Shown: positions 1 through 8,334, counted from the stretch's first letter. The stretch is DNA of 24,706 nucleotides from an uncultured Eubacteriales bacterium (GCA_905206455.1 CAJLHL010000026.1:1-24706); one strand, 5' to 3'. Notes: a model not told the origin generated them from the sequence alone. Numbers and translations: made by a program.

Positions 1-1109
1 GGATGACCGATATCCATGGCGAAGAATATCTGGATTTTGTATCGGGTATCGCGGTCAATTGTTTGGGGCATGCCGCGCCCCAGATTGTGGAGGCGATCAA
101 GAATCAGGCAGAAGAACTGATTCACGTCTCCAATCTGTACTGGAATCCTCCGATGATCGAGCTGGCGGACCGGTTGTGCGCGGCGTCGGGAATGGATCGT
201 GTTTTTTTCAGTAACAGCGGAACAGAAGCCAATGAGACAGCGCTGAAAATCGCCCGAAAATATGGTAAGGCAAAGGGAGGAGAGCGAAAGTCGAAAATTA
301 TCTGCATGAAGGAGTCTTTTCACGGAAGAAGTATGGGGGCTCTGTCTGTGACAGGTCAGGAAAAATACCGGAAAGACTTCCGGCCTCTTCTGGGAGAGAT
401 CTATGAGGCGGACTTCAATGATGCGGCATCGGTGAAAGCGCTGATGAACGGGGATGTCTGCGGCGTGATACTGGAGCCGGTTCAGGGGGAAAGCGGCATT
501 ATTCCGGCGGATCCTGTTTTTCTCAGAGAAGTGAGAGAAATGTGCGACCGGTATGATGCGCTTCTGATCTTTGACGAGGTGCAGTGCGGCATGGGCCGGA
601 GCGGAAAATTGTTCGCTTATCAGAAGTTTGACGTCATGCCGGATATCTGTACCGCAGCCAAAGCTTTGGGCGGAGGATTTCCGATCGGAGCGGTATTAGC
701 CTCCGAAAGGGCGGTGGAATTCTTCGTTCCCGGAGACCACGGATGTACCTTCGGCGGCAATCCGCTGGCCTGTGCCTGCGGGAATGCTGTGATGAAAGCG
801 CTCATCGATGAGGATCTGCTTTCTCATGTAGATGAGATGAGCGCATATCTTTTCCGGGGACTGACTCAGCTGAAAGAGAAATATGATCTGATAGAAGAGG
901 TGCGCGGCATGGGACTTCTCATTGGCGTCAGAATGAAAGACGGATGGAAGAATCCGGCGATCAGCGGGGCTGCCGAAAAAAAACTGCTTCTCGCCGGAGC
1001 CGGTCACGAGGTCGTGCGTTTTCTTCCGCCGCTCAATATCACAGAGAAGGAGCTTGACGAAGGTCTCAGCCGTTTTGAAGCCGCCGTCAGAGAGCTCTCT
1101 GAGGTATAG
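1..1109 (+). CDS. argD: Acetylornithine aminotransferase (class III PLP aminotransferase), 5' end cut by window edge
   Basis: PLP-dependent transaminase that converts N-acetylglutamate semialdehyde to N-acetylornithine in arginine synthesis. The visible 368 residues begin at 'MTDIHGEEYLDFVSGIA', which in this family lies about 25-30 residues into the protein. The Met at position 3 is therefore probably internal and the true start is upstream of the window. Seen: NSGTEANETALK (cofactor phosphate site), FDEVQCGMGRSG (Asp that contacts the PLP ring nitrogen), AAKALGGGFPIG (Schiff-base Lys) and TFGGNPLACA. The family also includes ornithine and GABA aminotransferases. The EVQCGMGRSG and GGNPLACA forms favour ArgD, but the other arg genes that would settle it are outside the window. 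It ends 58 bp before a strong terminator. Confidence 0.88.
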   Translation, partial: MTDIHGEEYLDFVSGIAVNCLGHAAPQIVEAIKNQAEELIHVSNLYWNPPMIELADRLCAASGMDRVFFSNSGTEANETALKIARKYGKAKGGERKSKIICMKESFHGRSMGALSVTGQEKYRKDFRPLLGEIYEADFNDAASVKALMNGDVCGVILEPVQGESGIIPADPVFLREVREMCDRYDALLIFDEVQCGMGRSGKLFAYQKFDVMPDICTAAKALGGGFPIGAVLASERAVEFFVPGDHGCTFGGNPLACACGNAVMKALIDEDLLSHVDEMSAYLFRGLTQLKEKYDLIEEVRGMGLLIGVRMKDGWKNPAISGAAEKKLLLAGAGHEVVRFLPPLNITEKELDEGLSRFEAAVRELSEV

Positions 1110-1167
1110 GCAGGCTTGGAATATCGATGGAAGAATACTGACAGAGAAAGTGAGATATTGAAAAGAG

Positions 1168-1205
1168 AAATTTCCGGCCGGTAAGTTTCCGGCCGGAAAT
1201 TTTTT
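1168..1205. terminator. Bidirectional intrinsic terminator between argD and nadE
   Basis: Perfect 14-bp inverted repeat (arms 1168-1181 and 1189-1202, 7-nt loop) with a core of CCGGCCGG. A T-run follows on the + strand, and an A-rich stretch (1161-1170) lies on the other side. It can therefore stop both the rightward argD transcript and the leftward nadE transcript, which converge here. Confidence 0.9.
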
Positions 1206-1229
1206 GTCACAGTGAATTCTGTATTTTTG

Positions 1230-3221
1230 TTATTCCATATGGTCGATTTCGTCGAGCCAGGAAAAGACGTCTGCATCGCTCGGCATGCTCAGACCGCCGC
1301 GGGGCGACAGCGAAACAGGGCCGGTCTTCGGACCGTCCGGCGCGCAGTTCCTCTTGTACTGCTGCTGAAAGAATCTGCGGCAGAATTCTCTCAGCCATTT
1401 TTTGATATATGGACGGTCGAATTCATCTTCAAAGGTCTGTTCCGCCAGATAGAGCAGTTTTTCCGGTGCGGCTCCGCAGCGCAGCGTATGATACAGGAAA
1501 AATTCGTGAAGGATATACGGTCCTACCCGTTCTTCTGTCTTCTGAACGATTTTCCCTTCGCTGTCCGGAGGCAGGAGTTCCGGTGAAATCGGAGTGTCGA
1601 TGATATCGTGAAGGGCTCTGCGCAGTGCGGCGTTGTCGGAACTGAATCCAGCGTCTTCCCGCGGGCCTGCCGTTTTGTGATCCGCGATCCAGGTGACTAC
1701 CGCTTTTACGAGTGTTTTGGTGACACTGCTGTTTACATTATACATCGCCATGTGATCGCCGTTGTAGGTGCACCATCCCAGCGCGGCCTCCGACAGATCT
1801 CCTGTTCCGACGACCATGCCGCCGGGCTCATTTGCGATATCCATGAGAATCTGAGTGCGTTCCCGGGCCTGCGCATTTTCGTAAGTCACGTCGCGGACGG
1901 AAATATCGTGGCCGATCGCTTTAAAATGATCTGTCACCGCGTCAGCGATGGAAATTTCTCTCATATCTGTGCCCAGCAGTTTCATGATCGACAGAGCATT
2001 GCCATAGGTGTGGTCCGTCGTTCCGAAGCCGGGCATCGTGACAGCGATAATATCCTTTGCAGGACGTCCCAGAATACGGAAGGTCTCCGCGCAGACGAGA
2101 AGGGCCAGCGTGGAGTCCAGTCCGCCGGAGATTCCCAGGACAGCAGTCTTCGCATGTGCGTGCTCCAGACGTTTGGCCAGACCGGCTGTCTGAATAGAGA
2201 AGATCTCTTCACAGTATTTTTCCGCAGCGGAAGGATCGGAAGGAAGGAAAGGATTTTTTTCATATCTGCGCAGCAGCCGCTCCTTCTTCCTGTCGACGGT
2301 AGGAAGCGGATCGAGGAGGACCTGTGAAAAGCCGCTCCGGCCGGCAAAAGCAGCGGCGTATTCTTCCGGCATCGGATTGCGGGAGCGTTCGAACTGAATG
2401 CTGAAGATGTCGATTTCTCCGTACAGGATGTCCGTGGAGCGGAGAAATCTTTTGTTCTCCGCAATGAGGCTGCCGTTTTCCGCGATCATGCAGTGGCCGC
2501 CGTAGACCGCGTCTGTGGTGGATTCCCAGACGCCGCAGGAGGCGGAGACATAACCGGCCGTATTGATTTTGCTGCTGTGAAGCGCGAGATCTCGGCGGGC
2601 GTCTGCTGTTCCGGCGGTTTCAGCGCTGGCGCAGGGATGAAAGATGATCTGAGCGCCGCCGAGACACAGCTGAGCGCCAGGAGATACCGGGAGCGCCGAT
2701 TCTCCGCCGATTTCCACGCCGAAGGTGATGCCGTTATCGTCATCGGAAAAGAGAAGACGCCCGAAGGGAATATCTTCACCGAAGAGACGGACGGAGCGGA
2801 TTTCGGAAGCGATCCGGACGCCGGGAGCAAACCACCGGCTTTCAGATGATTCCGTTCCTTTTTCCGCAAACATTTTCGGAACCACACCCAGCAGCTTTCC
2901 GCGCCGGATTACCGCTGCACAGTCAAAGAGACGATTCGTGATGCGCAGGTAAAAGCCTGCGATGATCACTGCGTCCAGGGAAGCGGAAGCTTCTATAATC
3001 CGGGAGAGCCCTTTTAAATTTCCTTCGTACAGGTGCTGCTGGAAGAACAGATCTCCGCAGGTATAGGATGGAATCGCCAGTTCCGGAAACAGAATCACTG
3101 CGGCTCCGTTGTCCGCAGCTTCTCTGGCACAGGCGATGATCCGGTCTGCATTATAAGAGGTATTTGCAACTTTCAGAGCGGGTGAAACGGCCGCCGTTCG
3201 GATGAAATCTGATTTGCTCAT
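1230..3221 (-). CDS. nadE: NAD+ synthetase, glutamine-dependent architecture, glutaminase Cys missing
   Basis: 663 residues, the normal length for two-domain NadE: an N-terminal nitrilase-fold glutaminase (about 1-280) and a C-terminal PP-loop synthetase (about 340-640). The synthetase amidates deamido-NAD in the last step of NAD synthesis. It looks intact: SGGLDST at 365-371, a GTGDLSEAALGW block and GDHMAMYNVN. In the glutaminase, Glu47 (FPELAIP) and Lys116 (VVPK) of the Glu-Lys-Cys triad are present. The nucleophile position, normally in EICEDLW, reads EIGGESA, so the Cys is Gly172. The nearest other cysteines (186, 197 and 229) do not align with it. Inference: the protein uses free ammonia or another amide donor. 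The start has GGAG about 8 nt upstream. It is a single-gene leftward unit sharing a terminator with argD. Confidence 0.93.
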   Translation of the reverse strand: MSKSDFIRTAAVSPALKVANTSYNADRIIACAREAADNGAAVILFPELAIPSYTCGDLFFQQHLYEGNLKGLSRIIEASASLDAVIIAGFYLRITNRLFDCAAVIRRGKLLGVVPKMFAEKGTESSESRWFAPGVRIASEIRSVRLFGEDIPFGRLLFSDDDNGITFGVEIGGESALPVSPGAQLCLGGAQIIFHPCASAETAGTADARRDLALHSSKINTAGYVSASCGVWESTTDAVYGGHCMIAENGSLIAENKRFLRSTDILYGEIDIFSIQFERSRNPMPEEYAAAFAGRSGFSQVLLDPLPTVDRKKERLLRRYEKNPFLPSDPSAAEKYCEEIFSIQTAGLAKRLEHAHAKTAVLGISGGLDSTLALLVCAETFRILGRPAKDIIAVTMPGFGTTDHTYGNALSIMKLLGTDMREISIADAVTDHFKAIGHDISVRDVTYENAQARERTQILMDIANEPGGMVVGTGDLSEAALGWCTYNGDHMAMYNVNSSVTKTLVKAVVTWIADHKTAGPREDAGFSSDNAALRRALHDIIDTPISPELLPPDSEGKIVQKTEERVGPYILHEFFLYHTLRCGAAPEKLLYLAEQTFEDEFDRPYIKKWLREFCRRFFQQQYKRNCAPDGPKTGPVSLSPRGGLSMPSDADVFSWLDEIDHME

Positions 3222-3365
3222 GTGCTTTTCTCCTGATGATTTTCGAATATAGTGGATTTTAAGTCGATATCCGTTTATTATATACTGTTAGATGAAAAAT
3301 AAAAATCGCTTCTTGGCGTATTTGGAAAAAAACATTTTTGTTCCTGCGGCCGCCAGCGTTTTTGT

Positions 3366-3394
3366 TTGAAAGAGATGTAAAAATATGGTAATCT
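3366..3394 (+). promoter_or_regulatory. Candidate sigma-A promoter for yhaM
   Basis: TTGAAA (3366-3371), 17-bp spacer, TAATCT (3389-3394). The predicted start of transcription, near 3401, is almost at the ribosome binding site (3403-3409), so the leader would be very short. This makes the call moderate. Confidence 0.5.
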
Positions 3395-3415
3395 ATTTCT
3401 GAGAGGTGAAATAAA

Positions 3416-4381
3416 TTGAAAAAAAATTATGTAGACGGTCTGGTGACCGGCAGCGATTTTGATGATTTTTTTCTGCTGAAATCCATGGCAGTCCGGGTGG
3501 GTTCCAATCAGAAAAAATATATCGATATGATTCTCAGCGATAAGACGGGAGATGTCAGCGCGAAGAAGTGGGACGCTTCTGATACGGAGATTGCAGAGCT
3601 GGAGAGCTACGGAGAAAATGCAATTATCAAGATACGGGCTTCCGTTACGGAGTGGCAGGGCAAGCAGCAGCTGAAAGTGTCGAGATTCCGTCAGGCTGCG
3701 GAAAACGATGATTTCGATATCGAAGAGTTTATCCGTACCGCGCCGGAGAAGGGCCGGGATATGTACGATTACATCATGGGAGAAATCGGACAGATCACAG
3801 ACGAACAGCTGAAGGCGGTCTGCACTGTTTTGATGGAACGCAACCGGGAAAAGCTGATGTATTACCCTGCGGCTTCAAAAAACCACCATGCGGTGATGTC
3901 CGGTCTGCTGTTTCACATGAAGCGCATGCTGGCCATGGGCAAAAAGGCGTGCGAGGTTTATACCAATCTGGATCCGGACTGGGTGGTCACCGGAGTCGTG
4001 ATTCACGATATGGAGAAAATTAACGAAATTCTGTCCAATCAATGGGGGATCTCACCGGGATATTCTTTTGAAGGCCAGCTGCTGGGGCATATCGCTCAGG
4101 GAGTCAAAATGATCGACCGGCTGGCACAGGAACTGGAGCTTGACGATGAAAAAGCCGTCATGCTGGAACATATGATCCTGTCTCATCACTACGAACCGGA
4201 GTTCGGCAGTCCGAAGCGTCCGATGTTTCCGGAAGCGGAATTACTTCATTACTTGGATATTTTTGACGCCAGACTTTTCGATATGGAAGAAGCCGCGTCG
4301 GCTGTACCGCCGGGAGATTTTTCGGATAAGGTCTGGACTCTCGAAAACAGAAGGGTGTATAAGCCGACCTTTCGCGGATAG
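3416..4381 (+). CDS. yhaM: 3'-5' exoribonuclease YhaM (OB-fold plus HD domain)
   Basis: 321 residues, close to the roughly 314 of Bacillus YhaM. An N-terminal OB-fold nucleic-acid-binding domain (about 15-95) is followed by a metal-dependent HD phosphohydrolase domain. Visible metal ligands: HH at 157-158, His167, the HD pair at 197-198 (VIHDMEKI), HH at 257-258, and Asp residues in LHYLDIFDARL (about 281-284). The family trims RNA, and also DNA, from the 3' end and takes part in mRNA turnover. The start is TTG at 3416, chosen because GAGGTGA lies 6 nt upstream and no in-frame ATG sits nearby. A 170-bp gap separates it from recD2. Confidence 0.9.
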   Translation: MKKNYVDGLVTGSDFDDFFLLKSMAVRVGSNQKKYIDMILSDKTGDVSAKKWDASDTEIAELESYGENAIIKIRASVTEWQGKQQLKVSRFRQAAENDDFDIEEFIRTAPEKGRDMYDYIMGEIGQITDEQLKAVCTVLMERNREKLMYYPAASKNHHAVMSGLLFHMKRMLAMGKKACEVYTNLDPDWVVTGVVIHDMEKINEILSNQWGISPGYSFEGQLLGHIAQGVKMIDRLAQELELDDEKAVMLEHMILSHHYEPEFGSPKRPMFPEAELLHYLDIFDARLFDMEEAASAVPPGDFSDKVWTLENRRVYKPTFRG

Positions 4382-4551
4382 AGAGGATTAAGCCGAGAAA
4401 CGGTTCACCGCCGGAGGGACTGCTGTCAGACGGCGGCGGGAGCTGTCATGTCTGGCTGAGGCGTCGGATGGGACACCGCCTGTCCGGCAACGGAGCGCCG
4501 GAGAAGATACATAGAGAAATCAGAGGTATGTGCTGACGGAGGATGACGCCT
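4382..4551 (+). other. yhaM-recD2 intergenic region with GC-rich hairpins
   Basis: 170 bp without a supported gene. It holds two GC-rich inverted repeats: CCGCCG/CGGCGG with an 18-nt loop near 4410-4438, and TCCGGC/GCCGGA with an 8-nt loop near 4492-4513. Neither is followed by a T-run, so I do not call a terminator. No clear promoter is seen, so read-through from yhaM into recD2 is possible. Confidence 0.35.
4538..4542 (+). promoter_or_regulatory. Ribosome binding site that sets the recD2 start
   Basis: GGAGG directly abuts an ATG at 4543 (zero spacing, unusable) but lies 9 nt before the in-frame ATG at 4552. The downstream ATG is therefore preferred. Confidence 0.7.
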
Positions 4552-6777
4552 ATGCTGGAAAAACGCGGGAGACTTGCGGAGATTATATTCCGCAACGAAG
4601 AAAACTATTATACGGTGGCTGTCATCGAAAACGATGAAGAGATGGAGCAGTATATCGCCGTGGGAAATATTCCTACGGCTAAGTGCGGTATGACTTTCCT
4701 TTTCAGAGGGGAGTGGAAGACTCATCCTTCTTACGGCGAACAGTTCGCTTTTTTCGATTGTACGGAAGAAGTTCCCAAAAACGAAGCGGGAATCAAAGAA
4801 TTTCTGGCCTCCGGGGTCATCCGGGGGATCGGGCCGAAGATGGCGGAGGCTATCGTGAGGAAGTTCGGCGAAGAGACTCTCGATATCATCGAACGCGAGC
4901 CGAATCGGCTGACGGAGGTGGACGGAATCGGAGAGGCCAAGGCGCATGTCATCATCGAGGGATACCGGGCGCACCGGGAATTCGCGGAGATATCCGTTTT
5001 TTTTGCGGGATACGGTATCAGCGCGTCTTATGCGATGCGGATGTACAAAATTTACGGCGCGGATACCGTGCGGGCGGTGATGGAAAATCCCTACCGCCTG
5101 ATCACAGAGATCCGGGGCATCGGATTTCGTCAGGCTGATGAGATCGCGGAAAAACTGGGGATCGAAAAAGACAGCGAATACCGGCTGACCAGCGGTATCC
5201 GCTATCTGCTGGGCCGTTATGCATCCGGCGGAAATACTTATGTGCCCCTCGGCCGGTTTTGCGAAGAGGCCGCTCAAATGCTGGACGTACCCGCAGCGGA
5301 CATCCGGGACATGGCGGAACAGCTGACCATCGACGGTTTCGTGCGTATCGAAGAAAGCGGCGGAGGCTCGTCGATCTATCTGACCTCCTATTTTGAAGCG
5401 GAAAATAACGTGGCCCGCCGTCTGTTTGCTTTTCACCAGGCGCAGGTAAAACCGGTAAAATCCGATGTGGACGAGCTGATCCGGGCATCGGAGAATTCCA
5501 CGGGAATCCGTCTCTCCGAAAATCAGTATGAGGCGGTGAGAAGCTGCGCCGGCAACGGTGTCTGCGTGATTACCGGCGGTCCCGGTACGGGAAAGACGAC
5601 GATTATCAATACGATTATCGATGTGTTTGAGACCTGCGGCTTTACCGTGGCCATCGCCGCGCCGACAGGACGGGCGGCCAAACGGATCTCGGAGACTTCC
5701 GGGAGATCCGCGGTGACAATTCACCGCTTATTGGAGTACTATTATTCCGAGGACAGCGACAGCATGAATTTTGGCAAAAATGAAGAAAACCCGCTGGAGG
5801 AGGATGTGATCATCATCGATGAAATGTCCATGGTGGATATTCTTCTGATGGATGCACTGACCGAAGCGGTGGTCAGCGGCACACGGCTGATTCTCGTAGG
5901 AGACGCGGATCAGCTGCCGTCGGTGGGAGCGGGCAATGTACTGCGGGATATCATATCCAGCGAGATCATTCACACCGTACGGCTGACGGAGATTTTCCGG
6001 CAGGCCGGGGAGAGCATGATCGTAGTCAACGCTCACCGGATCAATCGGGGGGAGTATCCTTACTGCAACGAGCCGGATACGGATTTCTTTATGATGCGCA
6101 GAAACAGTGAGGCTTCTATCGTGGATACGATTAAGGAATTGTGCAGCAGACGTCTTCCGGCTTATTACAGCCATTGCGATCCTATCCGTGATATTCAGGT
6201 GTTGACTCCGGTGAGGAAAGGAACTCTCGGTATTTTCCATCTGAACAGAGAACTGCAGGCGATTTTGAATCCTCCGTCGCCGGAAAAGGAGGAAAAAGAA
6301 CTGCAGAACCGTATTTTCCGCGTGGGCGATAAGGTGATGCAGATCAGAAATAATTACCGGCTGGAATGGAAGCGCACGGATAATTTTTTAGACGGCGAAG
6401 GTATTTACAACGGAGATATCGGCTTTGTCACTGGGATAGACAAGGAAGAAAATAAGATGTCTGTCGTTTTCGACGATGTCAAACATGTGGAGTATGAGTT
6501 CCGGCAGGCAGACGAGCTGGAACTGGCCTATGCCATGACGGTGCATAAGAGCCAGGGCAGCGAGTTTCCGGTCATCGTCATGCCGATGGCGTATTTTCCG
6601 CCGATGCTGGCTAATCGAAACCTCTTATATACCGGCGTGACCAGAGGCAAACAGGCTGTCGTTCTGGTGGGGGCGGATCGGATGATGCGCGCGATGATCG
6701 ATAACAATCGCATCGATCAGCGGTATTCGGGACTTTCTGAAAAGCTGCGGAAGTTTCTGATTTTGGAGAATTTGTAG
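4552..6777 (+). CDS. recD2: RecD2-type ATP-dependent DNA helicase
   Basis: 741 residues from the ATG at 4552. This is the stand-alone RecD2 (YrrC) group of superfamily 1 5'-3' helicases, which act in DNA repair without RecBC. N-terminal OB-like region, then tandem helix-hairpin-helix-type segments (GVIRGIGPKMAEAI, EVDGIGEAKAHVI, EIRGIGFRQADEI). The helicase core follows: Walker A GGPGTGKTT (about 341), Walker B IIDEMSMVD (about 422), motif III VGDADQLPSVGAG, the late motif TVHKSQGSEF (about 665) and YTGVTRGK. Length is slightly below the roughly 800 residues of Bacillus YrrC. comF follows after one base, so the two are probably co-transcribed. Confidence 0.93.
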   Translation: MLEKRGRLAEIIFRNEENYYTVAVIENDEEMEQYIAVGNIPTAKCGMTFLFRGEWKTHPSYGEQFAFFDCTEEVPKNEAGIKEFLASGVIRGIGPKMAEAIVRKFGEETLDIIEREPNRLTEVDGIGEAKAHVIIEGYRAHREFAEISVFFAGYGISASYAMRMYKIYGADTVRAVMENPYRLITEIRGIGFRQADEIAEKLGIEKDSEYRLTSGIRYLLGRYASGGNTYVPLGRFCEEAAQMLDVPAADIRDMAEQLTIDGFVRIEESGGGSSIYLTSYFEAENNVARRLFAFHQAQVKPVKSDVDELIRASENSTGIRLSENQYEAVRSCAGNGVCVITGGPGTGKTTIINTIIDVFETCGFTVAIAAPTGRAAKRISETSGRSAVTIHRLLEYYYSEDSDSMNFGKNEENPLEEDVIIIDEMSMVDILLMDALTEAVVSGTRLILVGDADQLPSVGAGNVLRDIISSEIIHTVRLTEIFRQAGESMIVVNAHRINRGEYPYCNEPDTDFFMMRRNSEASIVDTIKELCSRRLPAYYSHCDPIRDIQVLTPVRKGTLGIFHLNRELQAILNPPSPEKEEKELQNRIFRVGDKVMQIRNNYRLEWKRTDNFLDGEGIYNGDIGFVTGIDKEENKMSVVFDDVKHVEYEFRQADELELAYAMTVHKSQGSEFPVIVMPMAYFPPMLANRNLLYTGVTRGKQAVVLVGADRMMRAMIDNNRIDQRYSGLSEKLRKFLILENL

Positions 6778-6778
6778 T

Positions 6779-7711
6779 ATGACGCGGTTTTTATGGCGCG
6801 TTCCTGCGGGAACGCGGCGCAAAAATAAGGGCGGGGATGCAAAAAAATATGACGATATCCCGAGGAGAAAAACAGATACCGCCGGTGTGCGGGAATGGAT
6901 GCGCACCGCCGCGGAAAAGGCGGCGGACATCATTTTTCCTCCCAATATTTATTGCATGGCCTGCGGAGTTCCGATTCGTCCCGATGAACCGTACTCTCTG
7001 TGTTCCCGCTGTCTTCAGGAGATCTCCTGGGCCAACGGAAAACTGTGCAGAGTCTGCGGCAAACTTCTGGAAGACTGGTATCCGGTGAATATCTGCGGCG
7101 AATGCGTCAACCGGACCAGAAATTTTGACCGGGGCGTCACCTGTATGCAGTACCGGGAAATCGAGCGCAAAATAATCCGGGATTTTAAATACAGAGGAAA
7201 AAGTTTTCTTTCGCGCAAATTATCGGAGATTATTTGCGATAAAATCCTGGCTGAGGGGCTTGAATTTGATATAATAGTTCCTGTTCCCATGTATGCTGCG
7301 AAGGAGCGGAAACGCGGCTATAATCAGGCGGCTCTTCTCGGCAGATATCTCGGCTTGCGGCTGGGAGTTCCCTGTCAGAGCGATTTCCTGTACCGGATCC
7401 GCGATACGGCGCCGATGAGCAGACTGGGACTGCGCGACAGAAAGCGAAACCTGGACGGGGCTTTTTCCGTCAGCGAAGCGGCGGGCCGCGAGATTCCGGG
7501 CCGGCGGATACTCCTGATCGACGATATTTATACGACGGGCACTACTGCCGAACATTGCAGCGGTCTGCTGAAATCCCGCGGAGCGGCGGAGGTGTATATC
7601 GCTTCTTTAGCGGCGGGAATCAATCAGAGAGAGCTTCCGCAGACAGCGGACATACAGCCACACATGAACGGCGATTCCGGCAGCGGCAGATCAAATACGG
7701 AAACTGAATAA
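6779..7711 (+). CDS. comF: ComF family protein (zinc-finger phosphoribosyltransferase-like)
   Basis: 310 residues. An N-terminal Zn-finger region has four CxxC pairs (Cys59/62, 75/78, 90/93, 106/109). A type I phosphoribosyltransferase domain follows, with the PRPP loop LLIDDIYTTGTT (about 245-256). ComF proteins support DNA uptake or processing during transformation. The neighbouring helicase fits DNA metabolism. The start is uncertain. ATG 6779 has GGAG 10 nt upstream but gives a 40-residue basic extension that is unusual for the family. GTG 6887 or ATG 6899 ('MRTAAEKAADIIFPP') gives the usual N-terminus without a good ribosome binding site. The last ~40 residues are polar and look disordered. 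The stop codon touches the first base of the ncRNA stem. Confidence 0.85.
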   Translation: MTRFLWRVPAGTRRKNKGGDAKKYDDIPRRKTDTAGVREWMRTAAEKAADIIFPPNIYCMACGVPIRPDEPYSLCSRCLQEISWANGKLCRVCGKLLEDWYPVNICGECVNRTRNFDRGVTCMQYREIERKIIRDFKYRGKSFLSRKLSEIICDKILAEGLEFDIIVPVPMYAAKERKRGYNQAALLGRYLGLRLGVPCQSDFLYRIRDTAPMSRLGLRDRKRNLDGAFSVSEAAGREIPGRRILLIDDIYTTGTTAEHCSGLLKSRGAAEVYIASLAAGINQRELPQTADIQPHMNGDSGSGRSNTETE

Positions 7712-7923
7712 AAACGGACAAAAGATATGCCCGTGTCTGTGGTTGAAAATCCAGGCCAGTCGCGGGCAAAGGGATCCACGTAAGCGAATCTTTCAGCGAT
7801 TCGTGAGCATGGCGCGGCTTAGAAGTAAGTCCTGTGAAAAATACTAAAAAACACATGTTCACAGGCGAGTGTGGGGGCAAAGACCAGGTCAGGCGGGCAT
7901 ATCTTTTGTCCGTTTCTTTTTTT
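7712..7923 (+). ncRNA. Structured RNA upstream of hpf, candidate raiA RNA
   Basis: A 22-bp perfect terminal helix (7712-7733 with 7894-7915) is followed by CTTTTTTT and encloses about 160 nt. Inside are a two-tier arm (AGTCGCG 7758-7764 with CGCGGCT 7813-7819, containing CGAATC 7785-7790 with GATTCG 7798-7803) and an 8-bp arm (CCTGTGAA 7831-7838 with TTCACAGG 7858-7865). Single-stranded purine-rich segments join the arms. From established knowledge, the raiA RNA motif of Firmicutes and Actinobacteria is a conserved structured RNA of about this size found just upstream of raiA/hpf, which is the position here. The name is inferred from position and architecture; no covariance model was run. No convincing promoter precedes it, so it may start within comF or be processed from the comF transcript. 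Confidence 0.72.
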
Positions 7924-7946
7924 GGCCATCCGTTCTTCTTTTTGCG

Positions 7947-7974
7947 AACAGGCATTTACACCGCCTGTTTTTTT
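7947..7974 (+). terminator. Second intrinsic terminator downstream of the structured RNA
   Basis: AACAGGC (7947-7953), 9-nt loop, GCCTGTT (7963-7969), then TTTTT. With the T-run that ends the ncRNA helix, it forms tandem terminators. The RNA should therefore be transcriptionally separate from hpf and not act as its leader. Confidence 0.8.
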
Positions 7975-7999
7975 GAGTTACACATAGTTTTGCACAGAG

Positions 8000-8247
8000 T
8001 TATCCACAACTCTGAAATCTCACAGAACAGGCGGAAAATATCGGTTTTACAAAAAAATACATGGTTTTACCAAGTATGAAGAACCTGTAAATTTCAACGA
8101 TTATTTGGATTTTAAAACGGACGTTCTTTTTTCGGATAGCGCCGCTTTTATCCACAGTAAGAAACCTTTTGATTTCAGTTGTTCACAGATTTATCCACAG
8201 AAAGACAAGTTATCCACATGAGAATTTTACCGCCGGTTTGTGAATAA
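8000..8247. promoter_or_regulatory. DnaA-box cluster
   Basis: Four exact TTATCCACA boxes on the + strand (8000-8008, 8148-8156, 8191-8199, 8210-8218), plus TTATTCACA on the - strand (8239-8247). Weaker 7/9 matches lie at 7988-7996 and 8179-8187. The first box sits in a hairpin-capable palindrome (CAGAGTT/AACTCTG, 7995-8014). An AT-rich stretch with an AATAATAATAAT run (8255-8345) follows. Established: such 9-mers bind DnaA, and Bacillus has clusters away from oriC that tune initiation. No dnaA or dnaN gene is adjacent, so an origin is possible but not shown. Confidence 0.8.
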
Positions 8248-8305
8248 TTTCCGAAAGAGAAAGCCGGAAAAATATGAAATAAATGTATTTTATCGCAGAC
8301 AAAAA

Positions 8306-8334
8306 AGAGGAATCCCTGTCTTTACACCGAATAA
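8306..8334 (+). promoter_or_regulatory. Sigma-H-type promoter in front of hpf
   Basis: AGAGGAATC (8306-8314), 11-bp spacer, ACCGAATAA (8326-8334). This fits the Bacillus sigma-H pattern RnAGGAwWW-N11/12-RnnGAATww at every defined position except the last W of the -35. Transcription would start near 8341, about 13 nt before the ribosome binding site. I found no good sigma-A -35/-10 pair here. Bacillus hpf (yvyD) is known to use sigma-H as well as sigma-B. Confidence 0.6.

Noticed and set aside
4426..5724. 432-residue open frame antisense to recD2
   Set aside because: It lies opposite a clear helicase gene. Its composition (Arg/His/Asp rich, no family motif) is that of a reverse-frame shadow.
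7834..8079. 81-residue open frame across the structured RNA
   Set aside because: It crosses the RNA helix, two terminators and the first DnaA box, and has no ribosome binding site.
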